DNA of 64,000 nt, from contig OX327703.1 in assembly GCA_946807835.1 (NCBI GenBank), positions 7,633,501 to 7,697,500 on the forward strand. The letters are read 5' to 3'. The notes beneath the pieces are model-generated. The model made no database searches, was not told where the DNA came from, and saw only the letters and a program-made list of their open reading frames with translations. Below are positions 23,832 through 36,349 of this stretch, in pieces (within the stretch, counting starts at the first letter, position 1; every line of letters begins with the position of its first letter). Both the position numbers and the translations under genes were made by a program. Source of the stretch: Ailanthus altissimus (Eukaryota; Streptophyta; Magnoliopsida; Sapindales; Simaroubaceae).

Positions 23832-24200
23832 GGTTGACGCCAGCCCAAAAAGTATATAATTGACTTTTTTATTTTAGGGTTTGGACCTAATTATGTGTTG
23901 TATCTTACTTAGGAATTTGTACATTATAGGAAATGTTGTTTTATTAGGATGCTTTTTCTTGTAAAATTAGGTTTTGCATAGGGTTTTACAACTTATATAT
24001 AGGCTTGATTTCTTTTTGTAATCATCATCAATTATATTCATTCAACATAATACACAAGCTCTTCAGCTTTTTAACTTTTCTTTTATTTTTATCATTCAAC
24101 TTAGATTTCGCATCCTCGCTTATTGAAAAACCCATAGCCTTGCTGCTGAAGCTTTGCTTATCCTTCTCCGAGAAAAACCCAAGTTTCGCAGTTCACCAGC
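23832..24200 (+). repeat. 5' LTR of the Tat element, first part
   Basis: Aligns with the start of the 3' LTR at 44231 from GTTGACGCC onward. The terminal TG has become GG. Interrupted at 24201 by Copia-2. Confidence 0.88.
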
Positions 24201-24979
24201 TGTCGTATATTAAGAAAGTATTTCAAAATAAACCATATATGTTGAAGATATGATGGAAAGGGAGGATATTATAGTGAAAAGAACGGAAAACAAGTATACA
24301 AATGTGCCTAAGTCTAAACACTGCAGTGCCTAGAATAGAATGCACAGCGCCCCAGCTCCCAATGTAGAGCACCATGGCACCTAGATAGGGCTACCACTCT
24401 TTTTTATTTTAAGCTTTATGACACCAAATTTGAGGGCCATGATGCTAGAGTTAATATTGTGACTTATCGAAAAAGTCATTTAACTTTTCAATAAGTTATG
24501 TTACTTTAGAAAGACACAAATTTAAACCAAAGGTTATGATCTTTGGAAAGGTACATACCTATTCCTAAGGTTATGACCTTTTAGAAAGGCATGTGTCAAC
24601 TTCGAAGGATGTATTGATTTGAAGAGGCATTATGCCCTTCCAAGGAGGCACAAATGCATTTATAAATAGAGAAGCACACCTCACTATTTGATATATATAT
24701 ATATATATATGAAAATTCTACTATCTTCCTCTTACATTCTCTCCATCAACCAACTCTCATAAAAGTTATCTTGTAGTCCTATAGAATTTGTAATTGGAGT
24801 GCATAATTACAAATTTAATAGTTATTAAATCTTAAAACTATACTACTACATAATCCATTTGCACATTGATCATCATCTTTGTAGGGGTAAAAATAGTTTA
24901 AAGGCAGTGCCTAGCACGCCTTGACTATACAAGTTATTAGTATCGAACAACACAATCCACTCAACACCAAAATCCAACA
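24201..24979 (+). repeat. 5' LTR of Copia-2
   Basis: Its last 200 bp or so match 31365-31563 (for example CACAATCCACTCAACACCAA near the end). It contains an AT dinucleotide run at about 24692-24711. Confidence 0.75.
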
Positions 24980-24995
24980 ATCTTAAACTATTTAA

Positions 24996-26240
24996 ATGGA
25001 TACTAATAGTGATACATCCTTTCTTATAGTAGCCAAGTCACTCTCAGAGGCCACAAAAATTTCACCATTTGATGACAAACATTTCAAACGGTGGTAAGAT
25101 CGAGTGTATGACACTCTAGACGCAATGGGCATTGCAAAGTTTCTCACAAAACCTCATCCGGATGCAAATGTTGAAAATTACAATGAGGAGATCTCCAAAT
25201 AGAGTAAGGTAAATAATGTATGCTGTAACACAATCTTACACACATTGTCTAATGAATTATATAATGTATATTCTTTCTATAAAGATGCACATGAAATTTG
25301 GGCACAACTTAAGAAGAAATATCTTATAGAGGATGGTGGTGCCTAAAAGTATGTTATTACAAATTTTTTAGATTTTAAGATGTCTAAGAATAAAAAGATT
25401 ACTTCTCAAATTCATAATTTTTATTTATTAATTAATGATTTAAAAAATGAGGACATTATTTTCCTTGAGCCTTTTGTGGCTGGTTGCTTGGTTGAAAACT
25501 TACCAAATTCTTAGAGTGATTACAAGAAAAACAACAAGCACAAAAGAAAGTATTTAAAATTGGAGGATTCTGCTATTCATATTAGAATTGAAGAAAAGAA
25601 TTGCTAGCGGGAGAACAACGGAAGGCCAAGGAAATTGTTTCTATGGCCAAATTGGTAGGAAATGAAAATCGTGATAATAAGAAGTCCACAAACAACACTT
25701 ATCTTAAGAATACAAAGCCCTCATGTAAAAAGAAGAAAGGTAAGTGTTATGTTTGTGGTAAATATGGTCACTTGGCCTACCAATTTAAATACAGAAAAGA
25801 CAAGTAGGGAAACACTAAAACTTATAAGGCCAACTTGGTTGAGGGAGAAAATGTTATTGCTGTAGTAATTGTTTTCTAAGTAAACATGATTGCAAATAGC
25901 AACAAAAAAGGGGTCATAGACTCTAGAGCCACAAGACACATTTGTGGTGATAAGAATGCCTTTCATGACTATGTTCAGACAAGGGAAGAGGAAGAAAATT
26001 TATATCTTAGAGATTCTCATCCTACACCGGCAATGGGAAAGGGAAACGTTCTTCTCAAATTAATTTCTAAAATATCTCTTGTATTGAATAGTGTATTATA
26101 TGTTCCAAACATTAGATACAATTTAATTTCTATATTTATATTGGGTAAGGCTAATGTAAAGGTCTCTTTTAAAGAAGACAAAGTTATATTGACTAAAAAT
26201 GGAACATTCGTTGGAAATAGAAAGAAATTCCAATGATTTG
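24996..26240 (+). pseudogene. Copia-2 gag and protease pseudogene
   Basis: Gag starts at ATG 24996 (MDTNSDTSFLIVAKSL) and soon meets an in-frame stop after KHFKRW. Later pieces keep HEIWAQLKKKYL and the zinc knuckle CYVCGKYGHLAYQF, in which the last cysteine of the CCHC box is lost. The protease region reads VIDSRATRHICG (from about 25912), where copia proteases have D-S-G-A, so the active-site glycine has become arginine. VLYVPNIRYNLIS follows, as is usual. Frames shift several times. Confidence 0.85.
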
Positions 26241-26319
26241 TTCAAACTCAATGTACTTGAAACCTCAAATAATAAAAGTTTTACTTTTGCTTATATTATT
26301 GAGTCCTATAATTTTGTGG

Positions 26320-27254
26320 CATAATAGACTAGGTCACTTGAATTACTTGTATATAAGAAAGATGAAAAAAAATTGGTTTTGTATGTAAGAAAGATGAAAA
26401 AAATTGGTTTACTCTCTAATCTTGACTTAAAAATATATATATAAGTGTGATGTATGTGTGGAAGGTAAGTCTACAAAGAAAAGTTGTAAATTAATTACTT
26501 TTATAGAAAATGAATTACTTAGTTTAATTCATAGTGACTTAGGTGAATTAAAGGATGTCATAACTAGATGTGGAAAAATGTATTATATTACCTTTATAGA
26601 TGATTTTTCAAGATATACTAAGTTATATCTTTTGAGAAATAAAGATGAGTCATATGATAAATTCTCAATCTATAAACAAAAATAGAGAATCAACTTGGAA
26701 AGAAAATTAAGAGATTATAAATAGATAGAGGTAAAGAATATATGTCAAATATGTTTAGTTCCTATTGTGAGAATAATAGAATTATACATGAAATGACGCC
26801 TTCATATTCTCAAGAATCTAATGGAGTGGTTGAAAGGAAAAAGAGAACCTTAAAAGACATAATGAACTGTATGTTATCAAATTTTAGGGCACTAATGAAC
26901 TTATGGAGGGGAAGCAATTTTGACTTCTTGCCATATACAAAATTGTGTTATAGATAAGAAAACCAGAATAACATCCTATAAGTTATAGAAAGGTTATTCA
27001 CCTAACATTTCATATATCAAAGTATGAGAGTGTTTTGCTAAGGTTTGAATTTCGGATCCTAAAATAAAAGGATGAGACATAAGATAGTTGATTGTATGTT
27101 CATAAGATATGCCCAAAATAGTGTTGTATATAAATTCTTAGTATTAGAGGGTACAAGTAATTTGTTTGATGCAAACAATATTATAGAATCTAAACATACA
27201 GAGTTCTTTGAAACTATCTTTCCTAAGAAAGCCAAACTAATTGTTTACTTATAA
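26320..27254 (+). pseudogene. Copia-2 integrase pseudogene
   Basis: The visible core includes HSDLGEL and FIDDFSRYTKLYLL (about 26535-26635), and YSQESNGVVERKKRTLKD (about 26800-26860), which carries the terminal catalytic glutamate region. The reading frame is broken between these blocks. A 36-bp tandem duplication at about 26348-26420 adds to the damage. The family-A solo LTR begins about 90 bp after the last recognisable stretch. Confidence 0.85.
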
Positions 27255-27342
27255 AGATGTAAAGGAGAATCCTCTTAAAGGCTCCAACAATGAGCTTAGA
27301 AGAAGTAAGAGAATGAGGAAAGCCATTAATTTTGGTAGTGAT

Positions 27343-29505
27343 TGTTGGGAGTTGTGTAGGGTGTTTGCATTTGGGTCTTGTGTTTAACAACAATATATAC
27401 ATATCTCATACATATAATGAAGCAGCGAAAGCTTAAAACATTGCAGTAAACACAATCATAACATATTAAATGAATTAACAGAAACGAAATTAAGAAATAA
27501 CTCTTGACGCCTTTAGATAGAAAATGTTGAAGTCCACCGAAATATAACCTTTGATCAATTCTAGTAATCAACAATGGTGGGTTTGATTATCTAGAATGAC
27601 ATCCTTTGATCCAGCAGAAGTTTAACAACTTAAATTTATGTTCTTGATTTTTCTTTTGATTAACACTTAATCAATTAATTAAAACCTATTTTGCTAAATT
27701 GGTTTTATGCCTTATAAAAGAAAATAATGAATTCAACTCTTGAATCTATTAATTAGAAAACAATTTCTCTTTTCTCTCTTTGTAATGGCTGGCCAATTTT
27801 TAACAAAATCAAATTTAACAAACTTAATGAATTTAATTTACATTTGTCTTATTTATACAAATGAATTTAATTTCATTTTATAACACTTAATTTCAATTTG
27901 AATTTAACCTAACCTAATCATAGTTAACTCTTAACTCCAGTTAGGTTAAATAAACATTTAAATATTCTAATTATAGCTAACACTTAACTCTAGTTAGGTT
28001 AAAGAACATTTAAATATTTTAACCATAGTTAACTAACTTAACCATAGTTAGGTTAACTTTTACTTAACCATTAAGTATAGTTAATCTAATTTAAGCAAAT
28101 GGTTAACTCTTAACCTTAGTTAAACTAAAATTATTTATTTAACAATTAAATAAATAAATATTTATTTGAATTATTTAATAATTAAATAATCATTAAGTGA
28201 AATTACATTAGGTCCTTACTTGGTTACCAAGTTAACCTAAAGTGGGTCCCACCATCTGACCATATATTTTAGTTAACTTAACTTTAGTAAATTGCTAGAT
28301 TTTATTGTATTAAACTATTCAATACGGTACGTTGCCCAAGTGCTCAAAGAGTACATTTCATATTAGGACTCCCTAGGTCCACGCCTGATTCATCAAATGG
28401 AACTATTCCATAAGTCCGTGATCGATGCCCCACGCACACGTTACGGATATTACAAATTAGTGCGTTAGACCATACATGTTGACGTTACTACATATTTGTA
28501 TAATCATTCCATCATTATATCCTGAATGAACGGGATATAGATTATTACCGTCAAATCCCGATATATCATCTATTACTTTATCTCCATATTTGTATCTTAA
28601 TGAACAATATAAGTAAACACATTTGCTATAATATTCAAACTTGTAGGAAACTCTTTCCCAGGTTGATTGCTTACGGCTATAAGACTTTACAAGATACAAT
28701 CTCGAAGTTTCAGATATACAACCAATCTATATGAGCTGGCGAATTCCATATCTACGCACACTGAACTCCATGAGCATCGGACCATACCCAGTGACACGTA
28801 GCAGTCAAACCATGAAAGGTCTCTGACATACGTGGAACCAAAGTATGGTGGATCTCCCACAAGCCCACCGTGGCACTCAAGTCGAAGGACCACAAACACT
28901 ACTCAACTCGAGAGGACCTTTCTTTGACGGTTTCATAGGATATCTATTGGGGTCCTCGTGAGTCTGTTTAGTATCCAGTCCTAACTGAATACCCGTATGT
29001 CTATATGAGCTTCTACCAAACTCATGGTTAACTAAGAATAATCATCTATACAATATAGATATAAATATACACTAATCTATATTATTGTGTCTCACCGATA
29101 GACCCTCATTGGTGAACGTAGATTAAGAACTCTTTATTTAAAAAGATACTTTCATAATGACATTTCTTAGTCTCTATTGCAACTCTTTGCAACTATGTCA
29201 TTACTAGTAGATTCTCAGGTCTTTGTCACATTATAAATTAGATCCTAACTCTTTAGATCTCGCTGGCTATTATAACCTGCTAACTCTTAGCATTTATAAC
29301 TATCAGTTTTGCTAACTCTTAGTCCTTGTCTAAACTTCTTTAAACCAGATATGAAATTATTCAGATCATATCCAATCTATAATGTTACAAGCTTAATTAC
29401 CATTTAATAAAAGGTTATTAGCGATTTAATAAAAAATTCATTGTATAAATATACATAATAAATATTCATACAAACAGGGATGATACTCAAGCATAAACCC
29501 TAACA
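27343..29505 (-). mobile_element. Solo LTR, family A copy 2 (2163 bp)
   Basis: Read on the plus strand it begins TGTTGGGAGTTGTG and ends ATAAACCCTAACA. A perfect 5-bp target duplication GTGAT occurs at 27338-27342 and 29506-29510. Its own orientation is minus, with the start TGTTAGGGTTTATGC at 29505. It shares the conserved block at 28700-28920 with copy 1 (1620-1800). It contains a TTAACT/AGTTAGGTTAA-rich minisatellite. Removal restores the order of Copia-2 integrase and RT. Confidence 0.92.
27900..28130 (-). repeat. Degenerate minisatellite in family-A LTR copy 2
   Basis: Units of about 50-60 bp built around AGTTAGGTTAAA and CATAGTTAACT recur from about 27905, with the clearest pair at 27913 and 27968. 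Absent or different in copy 1. Confidence 0.6.
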
Positions 29506-29549
29506 GTGATTTCTATGTCTTTCTTATAGAAGAACACCCTAAGACATAT

Positions 29550-31130
29550 AGTAAAGCCATGTCATCTCTTGATGCTCATTTATGGAGAGAGCCTATTAAT
29601 ACTGAAATCAACTCTATGAGTAATCATATATGGAAAGTAGTTGATTTTTCTCCTGGTTCCAAGCCCATTGATTGCAAATGGATCTTTAAAAAGAATATAA
29701 GGGCCGATGGAACTATTGAAGAATATAAGGCAAGATTAGTTGCAAAAAGATTTACTCAAAAGAAAATCTTAAGATTATTTTGATACTTATGCTCTAGTAA
29801 CTAAGATCACATCCATTAGAATCTTGGTTTCCTTAGCTGTAATTCATGATTGGTATATACATTAAATGGATCTTAAACTGCATTTCTAAATGGTGATTTG
29901 GAAGAGAAAATTTCTATGGAACAATTGGAAGGTTGTATTATTGTTGGTTCAGAGCATAAAGTTGTAAGTTGGTAAAGACGCTATATGGTTTGAAATAAGC
30001 ACTAAAATAATGGCATACGAAGTTTGACAATGCTCTAATATCAAATGGTTTTATGATTAATGATTCTGATAAATATGTGTATTATAAAACCTTTGATACT
30101 AAGAATTATGTTATCATTTGTCTTTATGCGGATGATATGCTAATATTCAGTCATAGTATGGAAGTAATTAATAAGACTAAGAAATTTTTATCAAATAAAT
30201 TTGATGTGAAAGATATAGGAGAGGCTGATGTTATTTTTAGGATTAAGATAATGAGATCCTCCAGTGGTTTATCTTTATCTCAAGAACATTATGTTGAAAA
30301 ATTCTTAAAGAAGTTTGGATACTTGAATTGTAAACTGGTGGCAACACTTTATGACACAAGTACCAAACTTTGCAAGAATAAAGAACATAGTGAAAATCAA
30401 GCCTGTTATGCCCAGATTATTAGTAGTCTCGTGTATTTAATAAATAGTACTAGGCCTAATATTGCATATGCTATAGGAAGATTGAGTAGATACACTCATA
30501 ACCCAAGTGGAGAGCATTAGAATGTCTTGGATAAAGTTGTTAAATATTTAAAAGGCACTAAAGATTATGTACTTGCATTTAGTAGATCACAACTTGTGAT
30601 AGAAGGTTATAGTGATGTGAATTAGATCTCATAATCCAATGAAGTGAAGTCTACTAGTGGATATATGTTTACCTTAAGTGGAGGTGCTATATGTTGGAAA
30701 TCCACTAAGCAGACTCGCATAGCAAGATCTACCATGAAATCTGAGTTAATAGCTTTGAAAAAGGCTTGTTCCGAGGCTGAGTGGTTGAGGACACTCTTAT
30801 ATGATCTTCCCTTTAATTCTCACTATTCTAACTCTACTACAATCAGTTGTGATTGTTTAGCTGTTATAGTTAGCAAAAAGTAAAATATATAATAGGAAGA
30901 ATAGATATATTCTTCTACGACATAGAATTATTACGTAGTTGTTAGAATATGGGGTGGTGAGCCTAGATTATATGAGGTTAGAGTTGAATTTGGCCAATCT
31001 TCTTACCAAACTACTAAATAGAAGATTAGTGGTCCAGACGTCGAGGGGGATGAAACTTCTGCTTAGAGTAGTAAACAAGATTTATGGTAACCCTACTTAT
31101 GTGATTGGCAATCCTATGAAGTAGGTTCAT
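29550..31130 (+). pseudogene. Copia-2 reverse transcriptase and RNase H pseudogene
   Basis: RT starts in HLWREPINTEINSM and CKWIFKKNIRADGTIEEYKA (29580-29740). It then loses frame and resumes with an intact catalytic YADDM (about 30125), NKFDVKDIGEA, SLSQEHYVEKFLKKFG and TRPNIAYAIGRLSRYT (up to about 30500). RNase H keeps [18 protein letters not shown] and [20 protein letters not shown] (30648-30790). At least four frame breaks or stops separate these blocks. Confidence 0.88.
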
Positions 31131-31278
31131 AAGAGTAAGAACAAGTCACTTGTTGTCTAGTTATACCAATGATTATACTATTGTGAGTCCTTCCCTATAG
31201 CGAGGTAGTACATCTGCAGTGGTAAAAGGTTGAAATAATCTCTTAATAAACTCCATAGCTCTTTATAGATGGGTGGTA

Positions 31279-31563
31279 TGTCTACCTAAAAAAAATACTT
31301 GATGGAGTGTCATTTATGTGAGTGTGAAATTAGGCCGATTCCTATGAGAGTTAGGCGGGGATCTCTAAAGAATTTGTAATTGAAGTGTACCATTACAAAT
31401 GATAGTCATTGAATCTTGGAACTATACTACGTCACAACCCATTTGTACCTTAAGAATCATCTTTATTGGGGTAGAAATAGTTTAAGGATAGTACCTAGCA
31501 TACCTTGACTATACAAACTATTAGTATCCAACAACACAATCCACTCAACACAAAAATCCAACA
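31279..31563 (+). repeat. Shortened 3' LTR of Copia-2
   Basis: Starts TGTCTACCTAAAAAAAATAC, similar to the 5' LTR start, and ends ACAAAAATCCAACA. About 490 bp present in the 5' LTR are missing. The start is inferred. Confidence 0.6.
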
Positions 31564-31568
31564 CTAGC

Positions 31569-31732
31569 TATACTATAGCCCAAATGTAAACCTTGCTTGA
31601 TGACAGCCAAGTTCGGCCTTGCCTTACTTGGTGAATACCTTAATCTTGGTTTCTCTCGAATACAAGGTGCAACATTGGTCTAGTAGGATATTGGACATAC
31701 ACGAATCCCTACCTTAAAATTATTCGCGAACA
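31569..31732 (+). repeat. 5' LTR of the Tat element, second part
   Basis: Matches 44600-44763 of the 3' LTR (for example GTAAACCTTGCTTG and TTACTTGGTGAATAC). It ends CGCGAACA, keeping the terminal CA that the 3' LTR has changed to TA. Confidence 0.88.
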
Positions 31733-31733
31733 C

Positions 31734-31755
31734 TTTTTTTGGCACGTTCGGTATG
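31734..31755 (+). promoter_or_regulatory. Primer-binding site of the Tat element
   Basis: TTTTGGCACGTTCGGTATGA lies directly after the 5' LTR and resembles the TTGGCACG-type tRNA primer sites of plant Tat/Retand elements. The tRNA was not determined. Confidence 0.55.
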
Positions 31756-31789
31756 ACCTTTTTTCTTGTATGCCAGTAACAAATAAATA

Positions 31790-34260
31790 GATGACGAAGA
31801 ACAAAAATGAAAAGAATGGTGTTGAACCGTCCAACATGGCTACACCCCTATCACAGGTCAGAGATCGGGTCGATTCTAAACATGATGGGGCGAGCTTAGC
31901 CCATGCCAAGGAAAATTTGCTGAATCCATAGTTAAAAGAGATTCATCGTAGTACTCTTCCATACTCTAAGCCATTTTCAACCGTTGATATACAAGGATTG
32001 GTCGCTCAAATCGCCCAAGAAAATTAACAACTTAACACAATGCTTACAAATCAGATGGTCACAAGTTTTCAACCACTGATAGAGGATAATCAGAATATAA
32101 GTTGAAGTATTCTGGATAATCAGAATCAGAGCTAACAACTTTCCTATAAGGTCGACCAAACCTTAAACTTCAAGAGCCTCAATGACAACAGAGTTATAAC
32201 CAGACTGACCTATCGTATAGCTCAGTCATTATTCTTAGGTGACCTGAGAGGGTTGAATCTATAAACTCACAGGTCCATTCGAATTAACCAGGCCAGATTT
32301 TTAGCTATGACCAAGTTGGCAACATGATTAATCTGGAAAGTTTACACCAACCTATTTTCTAAACCCAATAACAAGTCTGCCAGACTCAATTTAGGCCAAT
32401 GTAATTTGGGTCTATAGAACCTATGTGACCTACAAATAGTTTCGGGCAACCTAAAATAGACAGAAACATGTTGGCATAAGCATTACAAAATATAGGGGTT
32501 GACTTAAGGCATATGGCACGCCCATCATATAGAAAGCCATACCCTCACAACATTGACTCATTATTCCCTTTTCCAAATGGATATAAAATCCTTAAATTCT
32601 TTTTGTTTTCGGACGTGGAGAATATCACCACGTTTGAACATATATCCTGGTTCATACTACAATGTGGTGAAGTAAGCTCATCTTCTTTTTAGAAGTTAAG
32701 GCTATTTGGCAATTTTCTGACCAAGACATCATTCACCTGAATTCTACAGCCTGCCCCTAGAGGTAACTTTGGCCGACCTAGCCAAAGTCACCCAGATGCC
32801 AGGTGAATCAGTTTCAAAATATATAAGCCTATTCAAAAAGCTTCAGTCGTAATGCCAAAACACAGATCTCTGAAGATGACTCAGTTTCAATGGTGGTTAG
32901 AGGAATGTCCTTTGCCATGATAGAGCATTTTAAGGGGCATCGATTTAGAGATTTATATGAGTTGGCCACTAGAACGGCCAACTATTAGCATTTTTTTATG
33001 GAAAAAGATTAGAAGCGAGTATCCTCTAAAGGTATATATTAAAGAATCAGCTAGAGGTTGCTACAGTCCAAGCCGATTCAAATAGTGATTTTAATGAATC
33101 AGATTCTGATAAAGAGGTTTGCCTAGCTAAAGTGGTGACAAAATGGGGGGTAAGCATATAAGTGCCTAGAATTGAAAAAGTCGACCCTTATCAAAGAAAA
33201 GAATAAATTCAACAAAAACTTCAAGATCACCAAAGAATACTTATTTAATCCGAAGAAGGCTGATCAGATTTTCAATTAGCTCTTAAAGGATAAGAAGATA
33301 AAAATGTCTGAAGGCCATACTATCCCTCCAATCGACCAGCGAGCAAGGAATGACTACTGCAAGTGGCATAATTCTTTGCGATACAGTATAAACAATTGTA
33401 TTGTGTTAAGAAATGAGATACAATGGTTAATCAATGAAGACCAGCTTCTCTTCGGTTCTAAAAAAAAGACCCCTCTCATTGAGACCAACCTATTCCCAAT
33501 AGCGGGGTCAATGTCATAATGTCATCATAACCTCTACCAAGAGAAAATTATTAAAGGAATGGTCATCAACAAGAGTCTAGACCCCAGATAAACTAAGAAT
33601 CAAGATTTAAGTGGGTGATTCGGCCTCAGAGATGACCCGAGAAGAAATGGTGATCATAATAAAGCCGACTACAAAAAAGGCTTGCCTGGTCTGTCCTTAG
33701 TACTAGAACACTTTTGAAAAGGTTTAGGGAAAATCTAAGGAAAAGTCAACTTCCCACCAGACCGTTAGGATTTTCAACCCTAAAGCTAGCAAGGTCGGCC
33801 AATAGGAGATCAATAACCTGAAACGAAGTATTTTTGATCAGCTAGGAAAACAAGTTTCTCCTTATCCTAAGCCAACCAAGACACAAAAAAGGAGAATGCA
33901 GAGACAAAACTAGCTAAGGTGTCTCGAACATGCTGTCTAGAATTTAGGCGACAACCAAGAGATTAAGGAAAACTTGGCCAAGATTGGCAGCCTTAACAAA
34001 AGAACTCTATGAAATAGAGCGACAAAGATCCCATGGCCATCTAAGCCAACCAATAGAGGTGACAACCCCTAAAGGAAAGTCTAGTTACTAGTTAAAAGGG
34101 ACAAAACAAATACGGGCTTACCCACTTACAACAACCAGGCGACTAAGACAATCAAACTGAGTTTGAATCTCAAAGTGATTATAATAACTAGGGGGCATCA
34201 GTATAGAAATATGCCTCGAAGGAAGCGATCAACATGATATTTCTGTTGCCCGAATCATTT
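31790..34260 (+). pseudogene. Tat gag pseudogene
   Basis: Begins around ATG 31791 (MTKNKNEKNGVEPSN) and stops after about 46 codons. Gag-specific pieces further on are NIDSLFPFPNGYKI and VENITTFEHISWFILQCGE (about 32555-32670), then KLRLFGNFLTK after a stop. DYCKWHNSLRYSINNCIVLR (33349-33408) resembles the Cys/His box at the end of Tat gag. Many stops and frame changes mean it is non-functional. Confidence 0.8.
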
Positions 34261-34299
34261 CAGTCAAAGCTAGGGTAACCCTCAACCCTAGATAGTAAT

Positions 34300-36335
34300 G
34301 TGGTAGAGATATGCCACATCATAGAGAATGAGCCGGAAAAACCAGCATCACTAACCATACCTTATCCAGCAGAGCACATGACCCAACATATTCGGCCTTT
34401 TAATGTTAAGGCCAATCTCCATGGGATCCCTTGCAAAAGGATCCTCATTGATAATGGGTCTAGAGTAAATAAGGGAGACCTGGAGCCCTTAGAGGTTATC
34501 ATGACAGATTTTGCTGGTCACGAATCTCTGGCTGATGGATTTGTCTTCCTCATAGTCAAAATTGTCCATATAGAGAATGAGAAACCATTCTATATAGTCA
34601 ATAGGCTGAGCGACTACAATGTCTTGCTAGGATGAGATTGGATTCACTCCAACAAAATTTTATCGTCTAGCATGCACCAGATAATCTTTAGATGGAAACT
34701 AAACGGTTCAGTCGAAATAATTCATGCCAACCAAGAACCATTTAAAGGAAACAAACAGGTGGTGTCTACCTCATTGTATGACCCCACTATTACCATAACT
34801 ATCCTAAAAATGAGTAATATCGGCCAATACACCAGGAACATGGCCACACCAACAATAAATGATACTCAGCGGGTTATCAAATGAGAATTACCTCGCCTGA
34901 CTACAGTCCAGACAGGCCGACCTTTAGTCTTTTTTTTACTGAATAGATAAATGACTTTTACAGCTGCATCGACTGAATGTATTTATGAGGATAAGAAACA
35001 AGATCCTCAAGTCAGCTATGAGTTAAAACTAGCACCTTCAAAATTGGATGACCACAACCTCATAATAGGCTCAAAGAGATTAACTAGGGAGTTGGAGGCA
35101 ACTATAGGCCCATTTTTATCACTAAAGGTTTAGATCCGGCCTATAAGACAAGACTGGTGGTAATTCTATGAGAGTTCAAAGACCATTTCGTATAGGATTA
35201 TATAGAGATACTTGGCCTCAGTAGAGACTTGTTAAACACAGCCTGCCAATTAAGGAAAGATTTTGTCCATACAAATAACATATGAGGAGGATGTCAAGAG
35301 AAGCTAAAGATAAAATCACCGAAGAAATTAAAAGATTCCTTCAGACAAGTTTTATCAAGTTAGCAAATTATGTAAAATAGTTGTCAAATGTCGTCCCAGT
35401 CATTAAAAAGAACTATAAGCTTAGACTTTGCATAGACTTTTGTAATCTTAACTTGGTGAACCCAAATGATGAATATCCAATGCCCATAACCAATATGCTG
35501 GTCGATTCGACTACATGCCATGAAATCTTGAGTTTTCTTTACGGATATTCAGGCTGCAACCAAATATTCATCAAAAGGTTTAATATTAACAAGGCAGTAT
35601 TTAGATGCCCCGGGGCGATTAAGATATATGAATGGATCATAATTCCATTCGGATTGAAGAATGTCAAGGTAACCTATCAAAAATCCATAAACGCAATATT
35701 ACACGATATGATCGGTTGGCTAATGAAGGTCTACATCAACGATGTGGTGATCAAATTGAATTCAAATGATCAGCATCTGGCTAATCTGCGGACAACCTTC
35801 TGAAGGATGAGGCTTCATTAGTTGAAGATGAACCCACTCAAATGTGCATTTAGAGTTTCAGCTGGTAACTTTCATAGATTCTTGGTATACCAACGAGGGG
35901 TAGAGATAGACCAAAATAAGGCTAGGGTGATTATAGACGCACGTGCACCAAGAACCAAGAAAGAAGTATAGCAATTGATCAACAAAATAAATTTTTTAAA
36001 GCAATTTATTTCGAACTTTTTTGATAGACTTTATTTATGGTCGCCTCTACTCAAACTCAAAAATGGAGAAAACTTCAAGTGGACGACTCACCACTAACAA
36101 GTTTTTAAGAAAATTAAGAAATATCTCACAAGTTCACCGGTAATGGTGCCACCTAAAATTGGGCTCCTCTTATTCTTTACATCACCACTGCAAAAGAATC
36201 GATTGATAGCATGTTGACTTAAGAGCACGACGGTGTAGAAAAAAGTTATCTATTATCTCAGTCAAGTTTTAAATGATGTAGAGACCAGATATACTGTAAT
36301 CGAAATGAAGGACTATCTTAAAACAATTTCAAAAC
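34300..36335 (+). pseudogene. Tat protease, RT and RNase H pseudogene; no integrase
   Basis: The protease segment (34300-34640) carries KRILIDNGSRVN, where the catalytic triad normally reads D-[ST]-G, and the usual LSDYNVLLG downstream. RT (35380-35805) keeps KLRLCIDFCNLN and IIPFGLKNVKVTYQ. Its catalytic box reads YINDV instead of YIDDV, so an essential Asp is lost. FLKQFI-like and RNase H-like pieces follow (ETRYTVIE at about 36285-36305). Homology ends near 36335, where the family-A LTR begins. Integrase should come next but is not found on either side of the insertion. Confidence 0.82.
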
Positions 36336-36349
36336 TTCTTTTTATACTT

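Larger units (their letters stand above)
24201..31563 (+). mobile_element. Copia-2: decayed Ty1/copia retrotransposon in the Tat 5' LTR
   Basis: The element starts TGTCGTATATTAAG and ends AAAAATCCAACA. The target duplication is CCAGC (24196-24200) against CTAGC (31564-31568). The 5' LTR is 24201-24979; the 3' LTR (about 31279-31563) keeps both ends but lacks several hundred bp of the middle. Gag, protease, integrase, RT and RNase H occur in the canonical copia order. A 2.16-kb family-A solo LTR (27343-29505) separates integrase from RT. Without it the element is about 5.2 kb, a normal copia length. Confidence 0.9.
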
